A DNA stretch of 64,000 bases from positions 17,391 through 81,390 of the forward strand of contig NZ_FMIR01000011.1 of NCBI RefSeq assembly GCF_900095745.1, read 5' to 3'. Source of the stretch: Microbacterium oxydans. Lineage in GTDB: Bacteria; Actinomycetota; Actinomycetes; Actinomycetales; Microbacteriaceae. A model generated the notes under the pieces. The model saw only the letters and a program-made list of their open reading frames with translations, did no database searches and was not told the origin of the DNA. Below are positions 24,663 through 35,263 of the stretch, piece by piece; positions within the stretch are counted from its first letter, which is position 1, and each line of letters starts with the position of its first letter. Both the position numbers and the translations under genes were made by a program.

Positions 24663-26528
24663 TCACAGCGTCGGCTCGAACCCGAACACGCGGCCGAGGA
24701 AGGTCAGTTCGCGCTCGAGCGCGTCGATGATCGTGTCGGCACTGCGGAAGCCGTGTCCCTCTGCGGGGTACAGCGCGTACTCGTGGTCGACGCCCCGGGC
24801 GGCCAGTGCGTCTCTGATCGCCTCGGACTGCGACGGCGGGACCACACGATCTTCTCCGCCCTGCAGCAGCAGCACGGGGACTCCGATGCGATCCGCATGG
24901 GTGAGTGGTGACCGCTCGACGTACACGGGCTCGTACTCCGGGAGGGGCCCCACGAGACCGTCGATGTACGACGCCTCGAAGTCGTGCGTCTCGGCCACCA
25001 GCATCCGCAGATCGGCCACGCCGTATCGGCTGATCCCCGCGGCGAAGGTCCCACCGCGCACCAGTGCGGACAGCACCGTCCACCCGCCTGCGGATCCACC
25101 GCGGATGGCGATGCGGGACGGATCGGCGAGCCCGGCATCCGCGAGGCCCTGTGCGGCGGCGATCACGTCGTCGACGTCCACGACCCCCCACTGGCCGTCC
25201 AGACGCTCGCGATAGGCGCGACCGTAGCCGGTGGAGCCGCCGTAGTTGACGTCGAGCACGCCGATTCCCCTGCTGGTGTAGAAGGCATTGGCTGCCGATG
25301 CCGCACCGGTGACGTGCGCGGTCGGGCCTCCATGCACCAGCACCACATACGGGGGGAGCTCGTCGGCGGGTGCCGTCGCGTCGGGGTTCGCCGGAGGGTA
25401 GGCGAAGGCATGCACGATGCCGTGCCGACCGTCGACCTCGATCGGCAGGGCGCGCGGCATCCAACCGGTATCCACGGGCTCGCCTCCTCGCACCGCGACG
25501 GTCTCGCCGGAGTCGACATCGACGCACCACAGGCCGGCGGCCACTCCCGAGCCGTTGCCCGAGAGCAGCACGCGAGACCCGTCCACATCGTCGACGCTCA
25601 CATGACCATCGGCCGGGACATCGATCGGGCGTGCGGCACCGTCCGGAGAGATCAGGACGACCTCGTCACGCCCGTTCGTGCGGGTCGCGACGATGCGTCC
25701 GTCGGCGAGCGGCCGATACCAGCGGTTGCCGAGCACCCAGAGTCCGTAGCCGGTGTCGGCGTCGGCCGGGGCGAGCGCGCGCGGGGCGCCGACCGGCGAG
25801 GCGCCGTCGAGCTCGAGGCGGTAGAGCCCCCAGCGGTCGTCCGGATCATCGGCGAACACCAGCTCGGAGTCGCTGAGCCACTCGGGCTGCAATGCCGCCC
25901 GAGTAGGGACCTCGTACACGTCGCCGCCGTCGCTCTTCGCAATCTGCAGGTGGGCCGCCTCCCACGGCATCCGTCCGCGGTGCCAGGCGACCCAGGCGAC
26001 GCGGCTGCCATCCGGCGAGAGTGCGGGGTGGGCGAAGAAGCCGTCGCCCTCGGCGATCACGCGAACTCCGGACGCGTCTTCCGCGGCGGAGCCGTCGATC
26101 GGGATCTCGACGATCGCGCGGGTATGCGGTGCGGTCGACAGGTCTTCGCGCACGGCGAGCAGACGGCCCCCCTGCACGCGCAGACCGCCGTGCGCGGGAC
26201 CCGCCGGTGTCAGCGGAACGGGCTCGGCCCCCGGAGCCAGCCGATGCACGCGCTGATCGCCCGCATCGACGAAGTACAGGATGCCCGTGGACTCGGCGGT
26301 CCATGCCCCGCCGCCGTACTCGTGTACGCGGGAGCGAGCGCTCCAGGGCGCTGGGAGGATCTCGGCGCCGGAGGAGCTTCGCACCGTGACCCGCCCCTTC
26401 TCGGCGGGCACAGACTCGCCCCACCAGATCTCGGCACCGACGAAGCGCGCCCCGTCGATTCTCGGGGAGGCTGCCGCGACGGATGCTGCGGAGAACGGAG
26501 AGGGCCAGGAACCGTGAGGCGACGACAT
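24663..26528 (-). CDS. Prolyl oligopeptidase family (S9) serine peptidase
   Basis: A 621-residue cytoplasmic peptidase of the dipeptidyl/acylaminoacyl-peptidase type. The N-terminal part (about 1-375) has repeated beta-propeller-like blades (e.g. HPALSPDGSRVAWVAW). The C-terminal alpha/beta-hydrolase domain carries the triad S479 (GGSAGGW), D560 (QGGEDRVVP) and H592 (EGHGF). No signal peptide. ATG 26528 with TAGGCT six bases upstream on the minus strand, so leaderless. It converges on smpB with 10 bp between stops. Confidence 0.9.
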   Translation of the reverse strand: MSSPHGSWPSPFSAASVAAASPRIDGARFVGAEIWWGESVPAEKGRVTVRSSSGAEILPAPWSARSRVHEYGGGAWTAESTGILYFVDAGDQRVHRLAPGAEPVPLTPAGPAHGGLRVQGGRLLAVREDLSTAPHTRAIVEIPIDGSAAEDASGVRVIAEGDGFFAHPALSPDGSRVAWVAWHRGRMPWEAAHLQIAKSDGGDVYEVPTRAALQPEWLSDSELVFADDPDDRWGLYRLELDGASPVGAPRALAPADADTGYGLWVLGNRWYRPLADGRIVATRTNGRDEVVLISPDGAARPIDVPADGHVSVDDVDGSRVLLSGNGSGVAAGLWCVDVDSGETVAVRGGEPVDTGWMPRALPIEVDGRHGIVHAFAYPPANPDATAPADELPPYVVLVHGGPTAHVTGAASAANAFYTSRGIGVLDVNYGGSTGYGRAYRERLDGQWGVVDVDDVIAAAQGLADAGLADPSRIAIRGGSAGGWTVLSALVRGGTFAAGISRYGVADLRMLVAETHDFEASYIDGLVGPLPEYEPVYVERSPLTHADRIGVPVLLLQGGEDRVVPPSQSEAIRDALAARGVDHEYALYPAEGHGFRSADTIIDALERELTFLGRVFGFEPTL

Positions 26529-26534
26529 GCATCG

Positions 26535-26540
26535 AGCCTA
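26535..26540 (-). promoter_or_regulatory. -10 element of the S9 peptidase gene
   Basis: TAGGCT on the minus strand, 6 nt before the ATG at 26528. Confidence 0.5.
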
Positions 26541-26549
26541 TGGCTGACG

Positions 26550-27236
26550 TCAGACGGCGCGCAGCACCGCCACGACCTTGCCGAGCACCACGGACTCATC
26601 GCCGAGGATGGGCTCGAAAGAGGAGTTTCGGGGGAGGAGCCACGTGTGGCCGTCGCGACGGCGGAGCACCTTGACCGTGGCCTCACCGTCGAGCATCGCG
26701 GCCACGATCTCGCCGTTCTCCGCGTTGTTCTGCGAGCGGACGACGACCCAGTCGCCGTCGCAGATCGCCGCGTCGATCATCGACTCGCCCGAGACCTTCA
26801 GCATGAAGAGGTCGCCCTTGCCGACCAGCTGACGGGGGAGAGGGAAGATCTCCTCCACCTGCTGATCGGCGGTGATCGGCACGCCGGCGGCGATGCGACC
26901 GACCAGGGGCACGAGCGCCGCGTCGCCGACCGGAGTCGCCACGTCGGCCGGATTCTCGCCGCCTGTGCCGGGGAGGTCGATCAGTACCTCCATGGCACGC
27001 GTCTTGCCCGGATCGCGTCGCAGGTAGCCGCTCAGCTCGAGCTGGCCGAGCTGGTGGGTCACGCTCGACAGGGACTTCAGGCCGACGGCGTCTCCGATCT
27101 CGCGCATGCTCGGCGGGTAGCCGTGATGGGCGATGGAGTTCTGGATGACCTCGAGGATCGCCATCTGCTTGGGGCTCAGGCTCTTGCGGCGGCGCGTCCG
27201 CGGTGCCTCCGACTCGGGGGCCGAGTTCTCGCTCAT
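26550..27236 (-). CDS. lexA: SOS repressor LexA
   Basis: Represses DNA-damage genes and self-cleaves when RecA is active. In the 228 residues, the N-terminal winged helix spans about 20-85 ([15 protein letters not shown] and the recognition region [11 protein letters not shown]). The cleavage bond is A117-G118 (RIAAGVP) and the Ser-Lys dyad is S152 (GESMID) and K189 (TVKVL). Strong ribosome site AAGGAG 4 nt before ATG 27236. Divergent from a LysM gene whose promoter region holds a LexA-like palindrome. Confidence 0.96.
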   Translation of the reverse strand: MSENSAPESEAPRTRRRKSLSPKQMAILEVIQNSIAHHGYPPSMREIGDAVGLKSLSSVTHQLGQLELSGYLRRDPGKTRAMEVLIDLPGTGGENPADVATPVGDAALVPLVGRIAAGVPITADQQVEEIFPLPRQLVGKGDLFMLKVSGESMIDAAICDGDWVVVRSQNNAENGEIVAAMLDGEATVKVLRRRDGHTWLLPRNSSFEPILGDESVVLGKVVAVLRAV

Positions 27237-27390
27237 GGTGCTCCTTAAGTGCGGTGTTCCGACGTCGCTCTTCGAATGTCGGAGGCCCGTGGTGTGGTGT
27301 TCTCATCGAAACCGTATCCGAGAAACGGCCCGATCTGGAAGATCTGTTCGAGCGTGTCGGCAGAATCGTGCATCCGGTTTCGAAGACAAC

Positions 27391-27423
27391 TTGACAGATG
27401 TTCGAACTCGAAGATATCTTCGG
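27391..27423 (+). promoter_or_regulatory. LysM gene promoter with overlapping LexA-box-like palindrome
   Basis: TTGACA (27391-27396), an 18-nt spacer and TATCTT (27415-27420) form a good promoter toward the LysM gene. TCGAAG-ATAT-CTTCGG (27408-27423) overlaps the -10 and matches TCGAAC-N4-GTTCGA at 9 of 12 positions; its inner 14 bp are a perfect palindrome. A GTTCGA half-site lies at 27400-27405. LexA binding is inferred. Confidence 0.6.
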
Positions 27424-27526
27424 TACGTAGCTTCGCATTCACGGCTCCCGGCCGAGACGGGAATGCGAACGCTACGCCAACTTCCCCGGCAGCCTCACCG
27501 CTCCGGGACAGGCTAAGGAGCACCAC

Positions 27527-27895
27527 ATGAGCAGCATCGGCTTCAGCACCGCAGCAGTCATTCCGGCGTCGACCCGTCCTTCGACGCGACTCCGGCTGAC
27601 GACGCGTGGCCGCGCCGTGCTGCTGGCGGTCGCGTCGGTGCCGCTCGCGATCGGCATCGCGTTCGCCGCGCTCAGCGGTGGTAGTGCGATCGCCTCGGGC
27701 GCAGACACAGCAGCTGTCAGTGTCGAGACCGTGACCGTCATGCCCGGCGACACTCTCTGGTCGATCGCCACCGGCGTCGCCCCCGGTGCCGACCCGCGTG
27801 ACGTCATCGGCGAGATCAGCCGGATGAACCTGCTGCGTGGCGGAGAGTTGCAGATCGGCCAGACACTCGCGATCCCGGCCCAGTACGTGGACTGA
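27527..27895 (+). CDS. LysM protein, probable SOS-induced cell division inhibitor (YneA/ChiZ-like)
   Basis: A 122-residue protein with one membrane anchor (about 29-52) and a C-terminal LysM domain (VTVMPGDTLWSIATGV to LQIGQTLAIPAQ, about 70-118) that should face the cell wall. The same layout beside lexA is seen in Bacillus YneA and mycobacterial Rv2719c/ChiZ, which delay division after DNA damage. Function here is inferred from architecture, position and the LexA-like palindrome in its promoter. No hydrolase domain is visible. Confidence 0.82.
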   Translation: MSSIGFSTAAVIPASTRPSTRLRLTTRGRAVLLAVASVPLAIGIAFAALSGGSAIASGADTAAVSVETVTVMPGDTLWSIATGVAPGADPRDVIGEISRMNLLRGGELQIGQTLAIPAQYVD

Positions 27896-27952
27896 TCCCG
27901 TCGCGGCGAGGCTGCGGCAACTTTGCGTCATCGACGCGGGGGTCCGCTTAAC

Positions 27953-29047
27953 ATGGGAAGGGTGACCTTCTCCCTCAACGATCTCCCGCTACGTGACGAT
28001 CTTCGCGGACTGACGCCGTACGGTGCTCCGCAGGCGCCGCTCCCGATCGCTCTCAACGTGAACGAGAACACGCATCCCATCCCGGACGCGGTGGCGAGTG
28101 ACATTCTCGACGACATCGCGCTCGCGATCCGCGATGTGAACCGTTATCCCGACCGGGAGTTCACCACTCTTCGCGAGTCGTTCGCGGAGTACCTGGGGCA
28201 CGGCCTCTCCCCGGAGCAGATCTGGGCAGGCAACGGCTCGAACGAGGTGCTCCAGCACATCCTGCAGGCCTTCGGGGGGCCCGGACGCACGGCATTCGGA
28301 TTCGCGCCGACCTACTCCATGTACCCACTGATCGCGCAGGGCACCGGTGCACGCTGGATCCCCGGGACGAGGCAACCCGACTACACGATCACACCGGAGG
28401 AAGCGGCGGAGCAGGTGCGCGCGGCCGACCCCGACGTCATCATCCTGTGCACGCCGAACAACCCCACCGGCACCCCGCTCGGCCTGGACGTCGTCGAGGC
28501 CGTCTACGAAGCGGCGCGAGGCATCGTGATCGTCGACGAGGCCTACCAGGAGTTCGCACCGCGCGACGCGGCTTCCGCGCTGACACTGCTCGAGGGGCGT
28601 CCGCGCCTGGCGGTCTCCCGCACGATGAGCAAGGCCTTCGCCTTCGCCGGTGCGCGGGTCGGATATCTTGCCGCCGACCCGACGTTCATCGATGCGCTGC
28701 GTCTGGTACGCCTGCCCTATCACCTGAGCACACTCACGCAGGCTGCGGCCGTCGCCGCTCTGCGCAATTCCGATGTGATGCTCGGCATGGTCGAGGAGAT
28801 CGTCGAACAGCGCGATCGCATCACCGCGACCCTCGAGGCTCTCGGCTATGCGCCGCACGAATCCTGGTCGAACTTCGTCCTCTTCGGCGGCGTCGCCGAT
28901 CCGCATGCGACCTGGCAGCAGCTCTACGATCGCGGTGTGCTGGTGCGCGACGTCGGAATCCCCGGTCACCTCAGGGTCAGCGCGGGCACCGAGGCCGAGA
29001 CCACCGCGTTCCTCGATGCTCTGGCCTCGATAGGATCGGCATCATGA
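27953..29047 (+). CDS. hisC: Histidinol-phosphate aminotransferase
   Basis: PLP enzyme of histidine biosynthesis that transaminates imidazole acetol phosphate. From ATG 27953 it is 364 residues. The PLP lysine is in [18 protein letters not shown] and the substrate-binding part is [12 protein letters not shown]. The start could also be the GTG at 27962: TAACAT (27949-27954) would be a -10 placing transcription start near that GTG. It heads hisC-hisB-hisH-priA; its TGA overlaps the hisB ATG. Confidence 0.92.
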   Translation: MGRVTFSLNDLPLRDDLRGLTPYGAPQAPLPIALNVNENTHPIPDAVASDILDDIALAIRDVNRYPDREFTTLRESFAEYLGHGLSPEQIWAGNGSNEVLQHILQAFGGPGRTAFGFAPTYSMYPLIAQGTGARWIPGTRQPDYTITPEEAAEQVRAADPDVIILCTPNNPTGTPLGLDVVEAVYEAARGIVIVDEAYQEFAPRDAASALTLLEGRPRLAVSRTMSKAFAFAGARVGYLAADPTFIDALRLVRLPYHLSTLTQAAAVAALRNSDVMLGMVEEIVEQRDRITATLEALGYAPHESWSNFVLFGGVADPHATWQQLYDRGVLVRDVGIPGHLRVSAGTEAETTAFLDALASIGSAS

Positions 29048-29661
29048 GCACCCCGTCACCGACCCCGCGCACCGCGAGCCGCGTACGCAGCACGTCGGAG
29101 TCCACCGTCGAACTCGAGCTGAACCTCGACGGCACCGGAGCGAGCCGCATCGACACCTCGGTCCCGTTCTTCGACCACATGCTCACCGCCTTCGCGAAGC
29201 ACTCGCTGACCGACCTGACCGTGCGCGCTTCGGGCGACACCGACATCGACGCGCACCACACCGTCGAAGACGTGTCCATCGTGCTCGGACAGGCGATCCT
29301 CGAGGCGCTGGGTGACAAGTCCGGCATCTCCCGTTACGGCGACGCGCTCGTGCCGCTCGACGAGGCGCTCGCGCAGGCGGTCGTCGACATCTCTGGACGT
29401 CCGTACCTCGTGCACACCGGCGAGCCCGCCGGTTTCGAGCACCACCTCATCGGCGGGCACTTCACCGGTTCGCTGGTGCGGCACTCGTTCGAGGCGATCA
29501 CCTTCAACGCCGCGCTGACGGTCCACGTCCGCGTGCTCGGCGGCCGCGACCCGCACCACATCGCCGAGGCGGAGTACAAGGCGTTCGCCCGCGCGTTCCG
29601 CGAGGCCAAAGCACTCGACCCACTCGTCGACGGCATCCCGTCCACCAAGGGCGCACTGTGA
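29044..29661 (+). CDS. hisB: Imidazoleglycerol-phosphate dehydratase
   Basis: Mn-dependent dehydratase of histidine biosynthesis, monofunctional (205 residues, no phosphatase domain). Metal-binding His/Glu motifs are present: [33 protein letters not shown] and [17 protein letters not shown] 29044 overlaps the hisC stop by 4 bp. TAGGAT 7 nt before the start could give an internal promoter. Coupled to hisH by a GTGA overlap. Confidence 0.95.
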   Translation: MSTPSPTPRTASRVRSTSESTVELELNLDGTGASRIDTSVPFFDHMLTAFAKHSLTDLTVRASGDTDIDAHHTVEDVSIVLGQAILEALGDKSGISRYGDALVPLDEALAQAVVDISGRPYLVHTGEPAGFEHHLIGGHFTGSLVRHSFEAITFNAALTVHVRVLGGRDPHHIAEAEYKAFARAFREAKALDPLVDGIPSTKGAL

Positions 29662-30293
29662 GCCAGAGTCCCCGCGTCGCCGTCTTCGACTACGAGTCGG
29701 GAAACGTCCATTCGGCCGTCAAGGCATTGGCTGCGGCCGGAGCGGATGCCGTGCTGACCCGCGACCGCAAGGTCGCGCTCGAGGCCGACGGTCTCCTGGT
29801 TCCCGGTGTCGGCGCGTTCCAGGCGGTCCGTGACGCGCTCCACGCGCACGGCGGCGACGAGATCATCGACCGTCGTCTGGCCGGTGGACGACCGGTGCTC
29901 GGGATCTGCGTCGGCATGCAGGTGCTCTTCGAGCATGGCGTCGAGCGGGGCCACGACACCGCGGGCCTCGGCGAGTGGCCCGGCGCGGTCACCGAGCTCA
30001 ACGCACCCGTGCTGCCGCACATGGGCTGGAACACCGTCGAGCCCGGTGCCGACAGCGTGCTCTTCCGTGGCCTGGAGCACGAGCGCTTCTACTTCGTGCA
30101 CTCCTACGCGGCCCAGTCCTGGGAGCTCGACGTGATCCCGCCGTTCCCCGAACCCGTGCTGACCTGGACGACCTACGGCGACCCCTTCCTCGCCGCCGTC
30201 GAGAACGGTCCGCTCTCGGCGACCCAGTTCCACCCCGAGAAGTCGGGTGAAGCGGGCATCCAGCTGCTGCGCAACTGGGTCGGGAGCCTCTGA
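29658..30293 (+). CDS. hisH: Imidazole glycerol phosphate synthase, glutamine amidotransferase subunit
   Basis: Class I glutaminase that feeds ammonia to HisF. The 211 residues carry the catalytic Cys in GICVGMQ and the His-Glu pair in [12 protein letters not shown] start at 29658 overlaps the hisB stop. HisF, its obligate partner, is not in the window, so it must be encoded elsewhere. Confidence 0.95.
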   Translation: MSQSPRVAVFDYESGNVHSAVKALAAAGADAVLTRDRKVALEADGLLVPGVGAFQAVRDALHAHGGDEIIDRRLAGGRPVLGICVGMQVLFEHGVERGHDTAGLGEWPGAVTELNAPVLPHMGWNTVEPGADSVLFRGLEHERFYFVHSYAAQSWELDVIPPFPEPVLTWTTYGDPFLAAVENGPLSATQFHPEKSGEAGIQLLRNWVGSL

Positions 30294-30396
30294 CGCCCAC
30301 GGCGGACGTCATCCGTTTTGTCACCCGCCGTCCGGCGGACTACCCTCGGTTCTCGTGCCCGTTCCGGGCTGCAGACCTTCCCTAGCCAAGGACCCC

Positions 30397-31143
30397 ATGA
30401 ACGACTTCGCACAGTCTCCCTCGCTCACGCTCCTTCCCGCGGTCGATGTCGCCGGGGGCAAGGCCGTCCGCCTCACCCAGGGCGAGGCCGGAACCGAGAC
30501 GAGCTACGGCGACCCGCTCGACGCCGCAGGGGAGTGGGCCGCACAGGGTGCGAAGTGGATCCACCTCGTCGACCTCGACGCCGCGTTCGGTCGCGGGAGC
30601 AACGCGCCGATCCTGCGCAAGGTCATCAAGCAGTTCAAGGGCGTCAACATCGAGCTTTCCGGTGGCATCCGTGACGACGCGACCCTCGAGGCCGCCCTCG
30701 AGAGCGGCGCCACTCGGATCAACCTCGGCACGGCCGCACTGGAGAACCCCGAGTGGGCCGCCGACGTGATCGGTCGTTACGGCGAGGCGATCGCTGTGGG
30801 CCTCGACGTGCGCGGCACCACGCTCGCCGCACGCGGATGGACGAAGGAGGGCGGCGACCTCTGGGAGGTCCTGGACCGCCTGGAAGACGCCGGCTGCAGC
30901 CGCTACGTCGTCACCGACGTGACCAAGGACGGCACGCTCCGCGGCCCGAACCTCGAACTCCTTCGCGAGGTGACCTCGCGCACGCCGAAGCCGGTCGTCG
31001 CCTCCGGGGGCATCTCCAACCTCGACGACATCGCCGCGCTTCGTGAGCTCGTGCCGCTGGGTGTCGAGGGTGCGATCGTCGGCAAGGCCCTGTACGCCGG
31101 TGCATTCACGCTGGCTGAGGCACTGGATGTCGCAGGAGACTGA
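30397..31143 (+). CDS. priA: Phosphoribosyl isomerase A (HisA, probably bifunctional PriA)
   Basis: (beta-alpha)8-barrel isomerase of histidine synthesis. In many Actinobacteria this protein also performs the TrpF reaction of tryptophan synthesis; bifunctionality here is inferred from taxonomy. The 248 residues show [18 protein letters not shown], catalytic-site VDLDAAFG, and [17 protein letters not shown] 30397 has AAGG nearby. An in-frame GTG at 30355, 8 nt after TACCCT, could give 14 extra residues. A 103-bp gap separates it from hisH. Confidence 0.92.
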   Translation: MNDFAQSPSLTLLPAVDVAGGKAVRLTQGEAGTETSYGDPLDAAGEWAAQGAKWIHLVDLDAAFGRGSNAPILRKVIKQFKGVNIELSGGIRDDATLEAALESGATRINLGTAALENPEWAADVIGRYGEAIAVGLDVRGTTLAARGWTKEGGDLWEVLDRLEDAGCSRYVVTDVTKDGTLRGPNLELLREVTSRTPKPVVASGGISNLDDIAALRELVPLGVEGAIVGKALYAGAFTLAEALDVAGD

Positions 31144-31924
31144 CGCGCACGCCTGCGGGCCGGAGCCGCACAACCACGGCGACTCGGCCGGAGTCCCCTG
31201 GGAGGGGCGCAGCTTCGAGTCGAATCCGCACGCCGGGGACGACGGTTCGGCCGACCCCGCGCTGCTGGCCGCCCTCCTGCGTTTCCGCGCGGGTGAGGGC
31301 AGTCAGGTCGAGGTCGTCGACGCCTTCCGCTCCGCTCGCGTGCTGGTCCCCCTGATCGCCGAGAAGGGCGAGGAAGGCATCGCCCCGAACGGTCTCGCCG
31401 TCGACAAGACGCAGGAGCTGTCGATCGTCACGGTCGCGGCTCCCGACGGGCGGCGGGTGCAGCCGGTGTTCTCCTCGGTCGAGGCGATGCAGAAGTGGGA
31501 TCCCGCGGCGCGCCCGATCCCCGTGGAGGCGCTCCGTGCCGCGCTGGCGGCGTCGGCCGACGACACCGACCTGATCGTGCTCGATCCGACCTCCGACACG
31601 GAATTCGTCATCCGGCGACCGGCCGTGTGGGCAATCGCTCAGGAACATGCCTGGGAGCCGAGCTTCCTCTCCACCGAGGTCTACACCGCGCTCCAGGAGA
31701 GCGTGGCCCACGAACTGGCCGTGATCGACGTGGCGGTGGCGTCCGGTGACCCCGACGCGCGTCTGCGTGGCCCCGAGCTGATCGTCGTCCTGGAACTCGT
31801 CGACGGCCTGGAACGCGAGGTGCTCGATGCCGTGCTCTCGCGTCTGGCTCAGCGCTGGGCATCGGACGACCGCATCGCTGTGCTCGCGGACTCCCTCACG
31901 GTCAAGCTCCGCCGCAGCATCTGA
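31127..31924 (+). CDS. SseB family protein
   Basis: A 265-residue protein with a central SseB-type domain: [14 protein letters not shown], then [22 protein letters not shown], the most recognisable part. The N-terminal 45 residues are polar and the C-terminal 80 residues form an extra domain. In Actinobacteria it commonly follows priA; no biochemical role is established. ATG 31127 lies inside the priA end (17-bp overlap) behind GAGG, so the two are co-translated. Confidence 0.82.
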   Translation: MSQETDAHACGPEPHNHGDSAGVPWEGRSFESNPHAGDDGSADPALLAALLRFRAGEGSQVEVVDAFRSARVLVPLIAEKGEEGIAPNGLAVDKTQELSIVTVAAPDGRRVQPVFSSVEAMQKWDPAARPIPVEALRAALAASADDTDLIVLDPTSDTEFVIRRPAVWAIAQEHAWEPSFLSTEVYTALQESVAHELAVIDVAVASGDPDARLRGPELIVVLELVDGLEREVLDAVLSRLAQRWASDDRIAVLADSLTVKLRRSI

Positions 31925-31935
31925 TCACGCTTCGC

Positions 31936-31941
31936 TACGAT
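31936..31941 (+). promoter_or_regulatory. -10 element of the lipoprotein gene
   Basis: TACGAT, then 7 nt, then the ATG at 31949. Confidence 0.45.
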
Positions 31942-31948
31942 CGGGGGC

Positions 31949-32362
31949 ATGTCCCGACGTCTCCTGCGCACCATCGCGGTCGTCGCTCTTCTCGGCGGCG
32001 CTGTCACGGGCGGCTCAGGCTGTGCCCTGGCCTGCCCAGCCATCGGCTGGTTCAACGGAGCAACCCTCGATGCGAGTGCAGTCCCGGGCGCAGCGGGAGT
32101 CCAGTTCTGCGTCGAGGGGGAGTGCTCGCCGGCACCGGGTACCGAGCCGACCTCATCGACAAACCTGTTCATGGCGACGCCTCAGGACGACGGGACGTGG
32201 GCGCTCGGGTTCGACATGTCGACGCCCGAGGTCGTCGAGATCCGCCTGTTCGACGCCCAGAACACGCTCATCCACGAGTCTGAGGAGTCGATCGCGTGGA
32301 CGCATTCCGATGAGCCGTGCGGCGGACCCTCCACCGCGGATCCGATCGTCCTCGAACCCTGA
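31949..32362 (+). CDS. Putative secreted lipoprotein, unknown function
   Basis: A 137-residue protein with a signal peptide: basic MSRRLLR, a hydrophobic core, then the lipobox-like GGSGC (Cys at 25). The mature part has four more cysteines (ACP, FCVEGEC and PCGG), suggesting disulfides outside the cell, and an acidic beta-rich domain. I recognise no family. It converges on the DUF1844 gene: the two stop codons abut. Confidence 0.75.
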   Translation: MSRRLLRTIAVVALLGGAVTGGSGCALACPAIGWFNGATLDASAVPGAAGVQFCVEGECSPAPGTEPTSSTNLFMATPQDDGTWALGFDMSTPEVVEIRLFDAQNTLIHESEESIAWTHSDEPCGGPSTADPIVLEP

Positions 32363-32761
32363 CTAGTTGACCGGCCCGGTCCACTTCTCGCCCGGGCCCT
32401 TGCCGATGGGGTCGGGGATCGAGGAGGCCTCGCGGAAGGCGAGCTGCAGGGAGCGGAGTCCGTCGCGGAGCGAGCGCGCGTGCATGTCGCTGATCTCGGG
32501 GGCGCCGGCCGTGATGAGCCCGGCGAGGGCGTTGATGAGCTTGCGAGCCTCGTCGAGGTCGAGCTGTGCCGCCGCGTCAGGATCGTCGGCGAGGCCGAGC
32601 TTGACCGCTCCCGCGCTCATGAGGTGCACGGCCGCCGTGGTGATCACCTCGACCGCGGGTACGTCGGCGATGTCTCGAGTGGCCGACGACGCGGCCTCCT
32701 CCTGACGTGCCCAGCGCTCTTCGCGCTCGCGTGCGGCCTCGTCCGGTGCCTGGTTCGTCAC
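32363..32761 (-). CDS. DUF1844 family protein
   Basis: A 132-residue protein whose middle (AVEVITTAAVHLMSAGAVKLGL and ARKLINALAGLI) is the DUF1844 helical core. The N-terminus is charged and the C-terminus ends SIPDPIGKGPGEKWTGPVN. Function unknown. The frame is open further upstream, but the GTG at 32761 begins the family-like sequence behind AAGG. It is divergent from infC, a neighbourhood seen in many Actinobacteria. Confidence 0.85.
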   Translation of the reverse strand: MTNQAPDEAAREREERWARQEEAASSATRDIADVPAVEVITTAAVHLMSAGAVKLGLADDPDAAAQLDLDEARKLINALAGLITAGAPEISDMHARSLRDGLRSLQLAFREASSIPDPIGKGPGEKWTGPVN

Positions 32762-32778
32762 TTCGCCTTGCTTTCTGT

Positions 32779-33015
32779 TAGACTTTGGCGGGCTCCGGAG
32801 CGTTATGCTCCGGATCGAAAGAGGATTCACTTCCCACCCGCGCTTGCCGTTCCAGGCTACCGGGTCTTGCACTCCACCGGCTCCGTCCGCAAGACGGACC
32901 CGGCAGGTAGGGTGCGGAGCCGGCGTCTGACTGCCGGTGGGTGGGACGATTCCGATTTCGCCCGTGATGCAGACAGCGTCGCGGTGGCCGAATCACATCG
33001 TCTAAGGAGTTCCGC
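32779..33015 (+). ncRNA. Structured 5' leader of infC
   Basis: TAGACT (32779-32784) is a likely -10, giving a leader of about 225 nt. It holds an 8-bp hairpin (32794-32801/32807-32814, loop GTTAT), a long stem CCGGCTCCG/CGGAGCCGG (32877-32885/32915-32923) enclosing a GTCCG/CGGAC hairpin, and an alternative CCGGC/GCCGG pairing (32920-32924/32933-32937) that competes with the long stem. Mutually exclusive stems suggest regulation of the IF3-L35-L20 operon, as with known infC/L20 leaders; the ligand is not identified. Confidence 0.5.
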
Positions 33016-33642
<627 letters not shown>

Positions 33643-33714
33643 ATCCGCCCCCAGAACTCCCGCACCGCGGGTTGACACCGTCGCCTGAGAAGGCGCCATA
33701 CGAAGGAAGAGAAG

Positions 33715-33909
33715 ATGCCGAAGCAGAAGACCCACTCGGGTGCTAAGAAGCGCTTCAAGATCACCGGCAGCGGCAAGCTGAAGAAGCAGCAGGCCGGGAT
33801 GCGCCACAACCTCGAGCACAAGTCGAGCCGTCGCACCCGTCGTCTGAACCAGGACCAGGTGCTCTCGAAGGCTGACACCAAGGTCGCGAAGAAGCTTCTC
33901 GGCCGCTGA
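33715..33909 (+). CDS. rpmI: 50S ribosomal protein L35
   Basis: A 64-residue basic ribosomal protein: [20 protein letters not shown] and the C-terminal LLGR are diagnostic. ATG 33715 has GGAAGAGAAG upstream. It is the second gene of infC-rpmI-rplT. Confidence 0.97.
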   Translation: MPKQKTHSGAKKRFKITGSGKLKKQQAGMRHNLEHKSSRRTRRLNQDQVLSKADTKVAKKLLGR

Positions 33910-33944
33910 CGCGCGCCCGAACGCACGAATAGGAACACAGGAAA

Positions 33945-34331
33945 ATGGCAAGAGTCAAGCGGGCAGTAAACGCCCACAAGAAGCGCCGGGTCATCCTCGA
34001 GCGCGCAAAGGGTTACCGCGGTCAGCGTTCGCGCCTCTACCGCAAGGCCAAAGAGCAGGTCATCCACTCGCTGGTCTACTCGTACCGTGACCGTCGCAAG
34101 CGCAAGGGTGACTTCCGTCGCCTCTGGATCCAGCGCATCAACGCTGCGGCTCGCCAGAACGGCATCACGTACAACCGCTTCATCCAGGGCCTCGGCCTCG
34201 CGGGTGTCACCGTCGACCGTCGTATGCTCGCCGACCTCGCGGTCAACGACGCTGCCACGTTCACGACGCTGGTCGAGACGGCGAAGAAGGCTCTGCCCTC
34301 CGACGTCAACGCACCGAAGTCGGCTGCGTAA
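33945..34331 (+). CDS. rplT: 50S ribosomal protein L20
   Basis: A 128-residue early-assembly protein of the large subunit. [18 protein letters not shown] and the helical N-terminus bind 23S rRNA; the C-terminal globular part contains [17 protein letters not shown]. In other bacteria L20 represses this operon by binding its leader. A strong terminator follows. Confidence 0.97.
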   Translation: MARVKRAVNAHKKRRVILERAKGYRGQRSRLYRKAKEQVIHSLVYSYRDRRKRKGDFRRLWIQRINAAARQNGITYNRFIQGLGLAGVTVDRRMLADLAVNDAATFTTLVETAKKALPSDVNAPKSAA

Positions 34332-34343
34332 GCATCTCGCTTC

Positions 34344-34377
34344 AAACGGGCGCCTCCCTTCGGGGAGGCGCCCGTTT
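34344..34377 (+). terminator. Terminator after rplT
   Basis: Perfect 15-bp stem (34344-34358/34363-34377) with a TTCG tetraloop and T's at the 3' arm end; it closes the infC operon. Confidence 0.85.
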
Positions 34378-34403
34378 CGCGTATCCGGCGTCCGCAGGGA
34401 CCC

Positions 34404-34409
34404 TAGACT
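34404..34409 (+). promoter_or_regulatory. -10 element of the rRNA methyltransferase gene
   Basis: TAGACT lies 6 nt before the GTG at 34416 and directly abuts a GTG at 34410, which favours the 34416 start. Confidence 0.5.
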
Positions 34410-34415
34410 GTGAAC

Positions 34416-35228
34416 GTGCTGGAGAACCCCCGTTCGCCCCGAGTCCGTGCCGTCGCGAAGCTGACCAAGCGCAGTGCGCGAACCGAGACGGGCCTGTTCC
34501 TGCTGGAAGGTCCGCAGTCGGTGCGTGAGGCGCTCACGTACCGCCCGGAGGCGATCGTCGAGCTGTTCGCGACGCCGAGCGGGTGGGAGAAGCATCCGGA
34601 CATCCGCGCGAAGGCCGCCGACGCCGACATCGATGTCGAGTACGTCACCGAATACGTGCTGAACGCGATGGCCGACACCGTCACTCCGCAGGGCCTCGTC
34701 GCCGTCGTCCAGCAGACCCCGACCTCGGTGCGCGACATCTTCGATGCCTCGCCGCGTCTCGTGGCCATCTGCGAAGAGGTGCGCGATCCCGGGAACCTGG
34801 GCACGATCATCCGGGCGGCTGATGCGGCGGGCGCGGATGCCGTCGTGCTGACCGGTCGTACCGTCGACCCCTACAACCCGAAGGTCGTGCGTGCCACGAC
34901 CGGCTCGCTGTTCCACCTCCCGGTTTCGGTCGGGGGAGATCTCGCCGACGTCGTGAAGCGCGCGCATGCCGCAGGTCTGCGCATCCTGGCGGCCGACGTG
35001 AAGGGCGACGACCTGCTGGAGGCCCGGGCGGAGGGCGTGCTCGCCGAGCCGACGGGATGGCTCTTCGGCAACGAGGCGCGTGGTCTGGAAGACGATGCTC
35101 TCGCCCTGGCCGACCAGGTGCTGCGGCTGCCGATCTTCGGCAAGGCGGAGTCCCTCAACTTGGCGACCGCTGCCAGCGTGTGCCTGTACGAGAGCGCCTT
35201 CGCGCAGCGGGCGACGTCTGTCGGCTGA
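34416..35228 (+). CDS. TrmH/SpoU family RNA 2'-O-methyltransferase
   Basis: A 270-residue SPOUT-fold enzyme that should methylate a 2'-OH in rRNA or tRNA using S-adenosylmethionine. N-terminal substrate domain (about 1-90), then motif 1 [25 protein letters not shown], motif 2 [10 protein letters not shown] and motif 3 [24 protein letters not shown] with the knot-forming Asn/Glu. Its exact target base cannot be read. In many genomes this gene sits between rplT and pheS; here a 6.6-kb glutamate module separates it from pheS. Confidence 0.9.
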   Translation: MLENPRSPRVRAVAKLTKRSARTETGLFLLEGPQSVREALTYRPEAIVELFATPSGWEKHPDIRAKAADADIDVEYVTEYVLNAMADTVTPQGLVAVVQQTPTSVRDIFDASPRLVAICEEVRDPGNLGTIIRAADAAGADAVVLTGRTVDPYNPKVVRATTGSLFHLPVSVGGDLADVVKRAHAAGLRILAADVKGDDLLEARAEGVLAEPTGWLFGNEARGLEDDALALADQVLRLPIFGKAESLNLATAASVCLYESAFAQRATSVG

Positions 35229-35263
35229 CATCCGGCCGACGAAGGAAGCGGGTAGCAGGGTCG

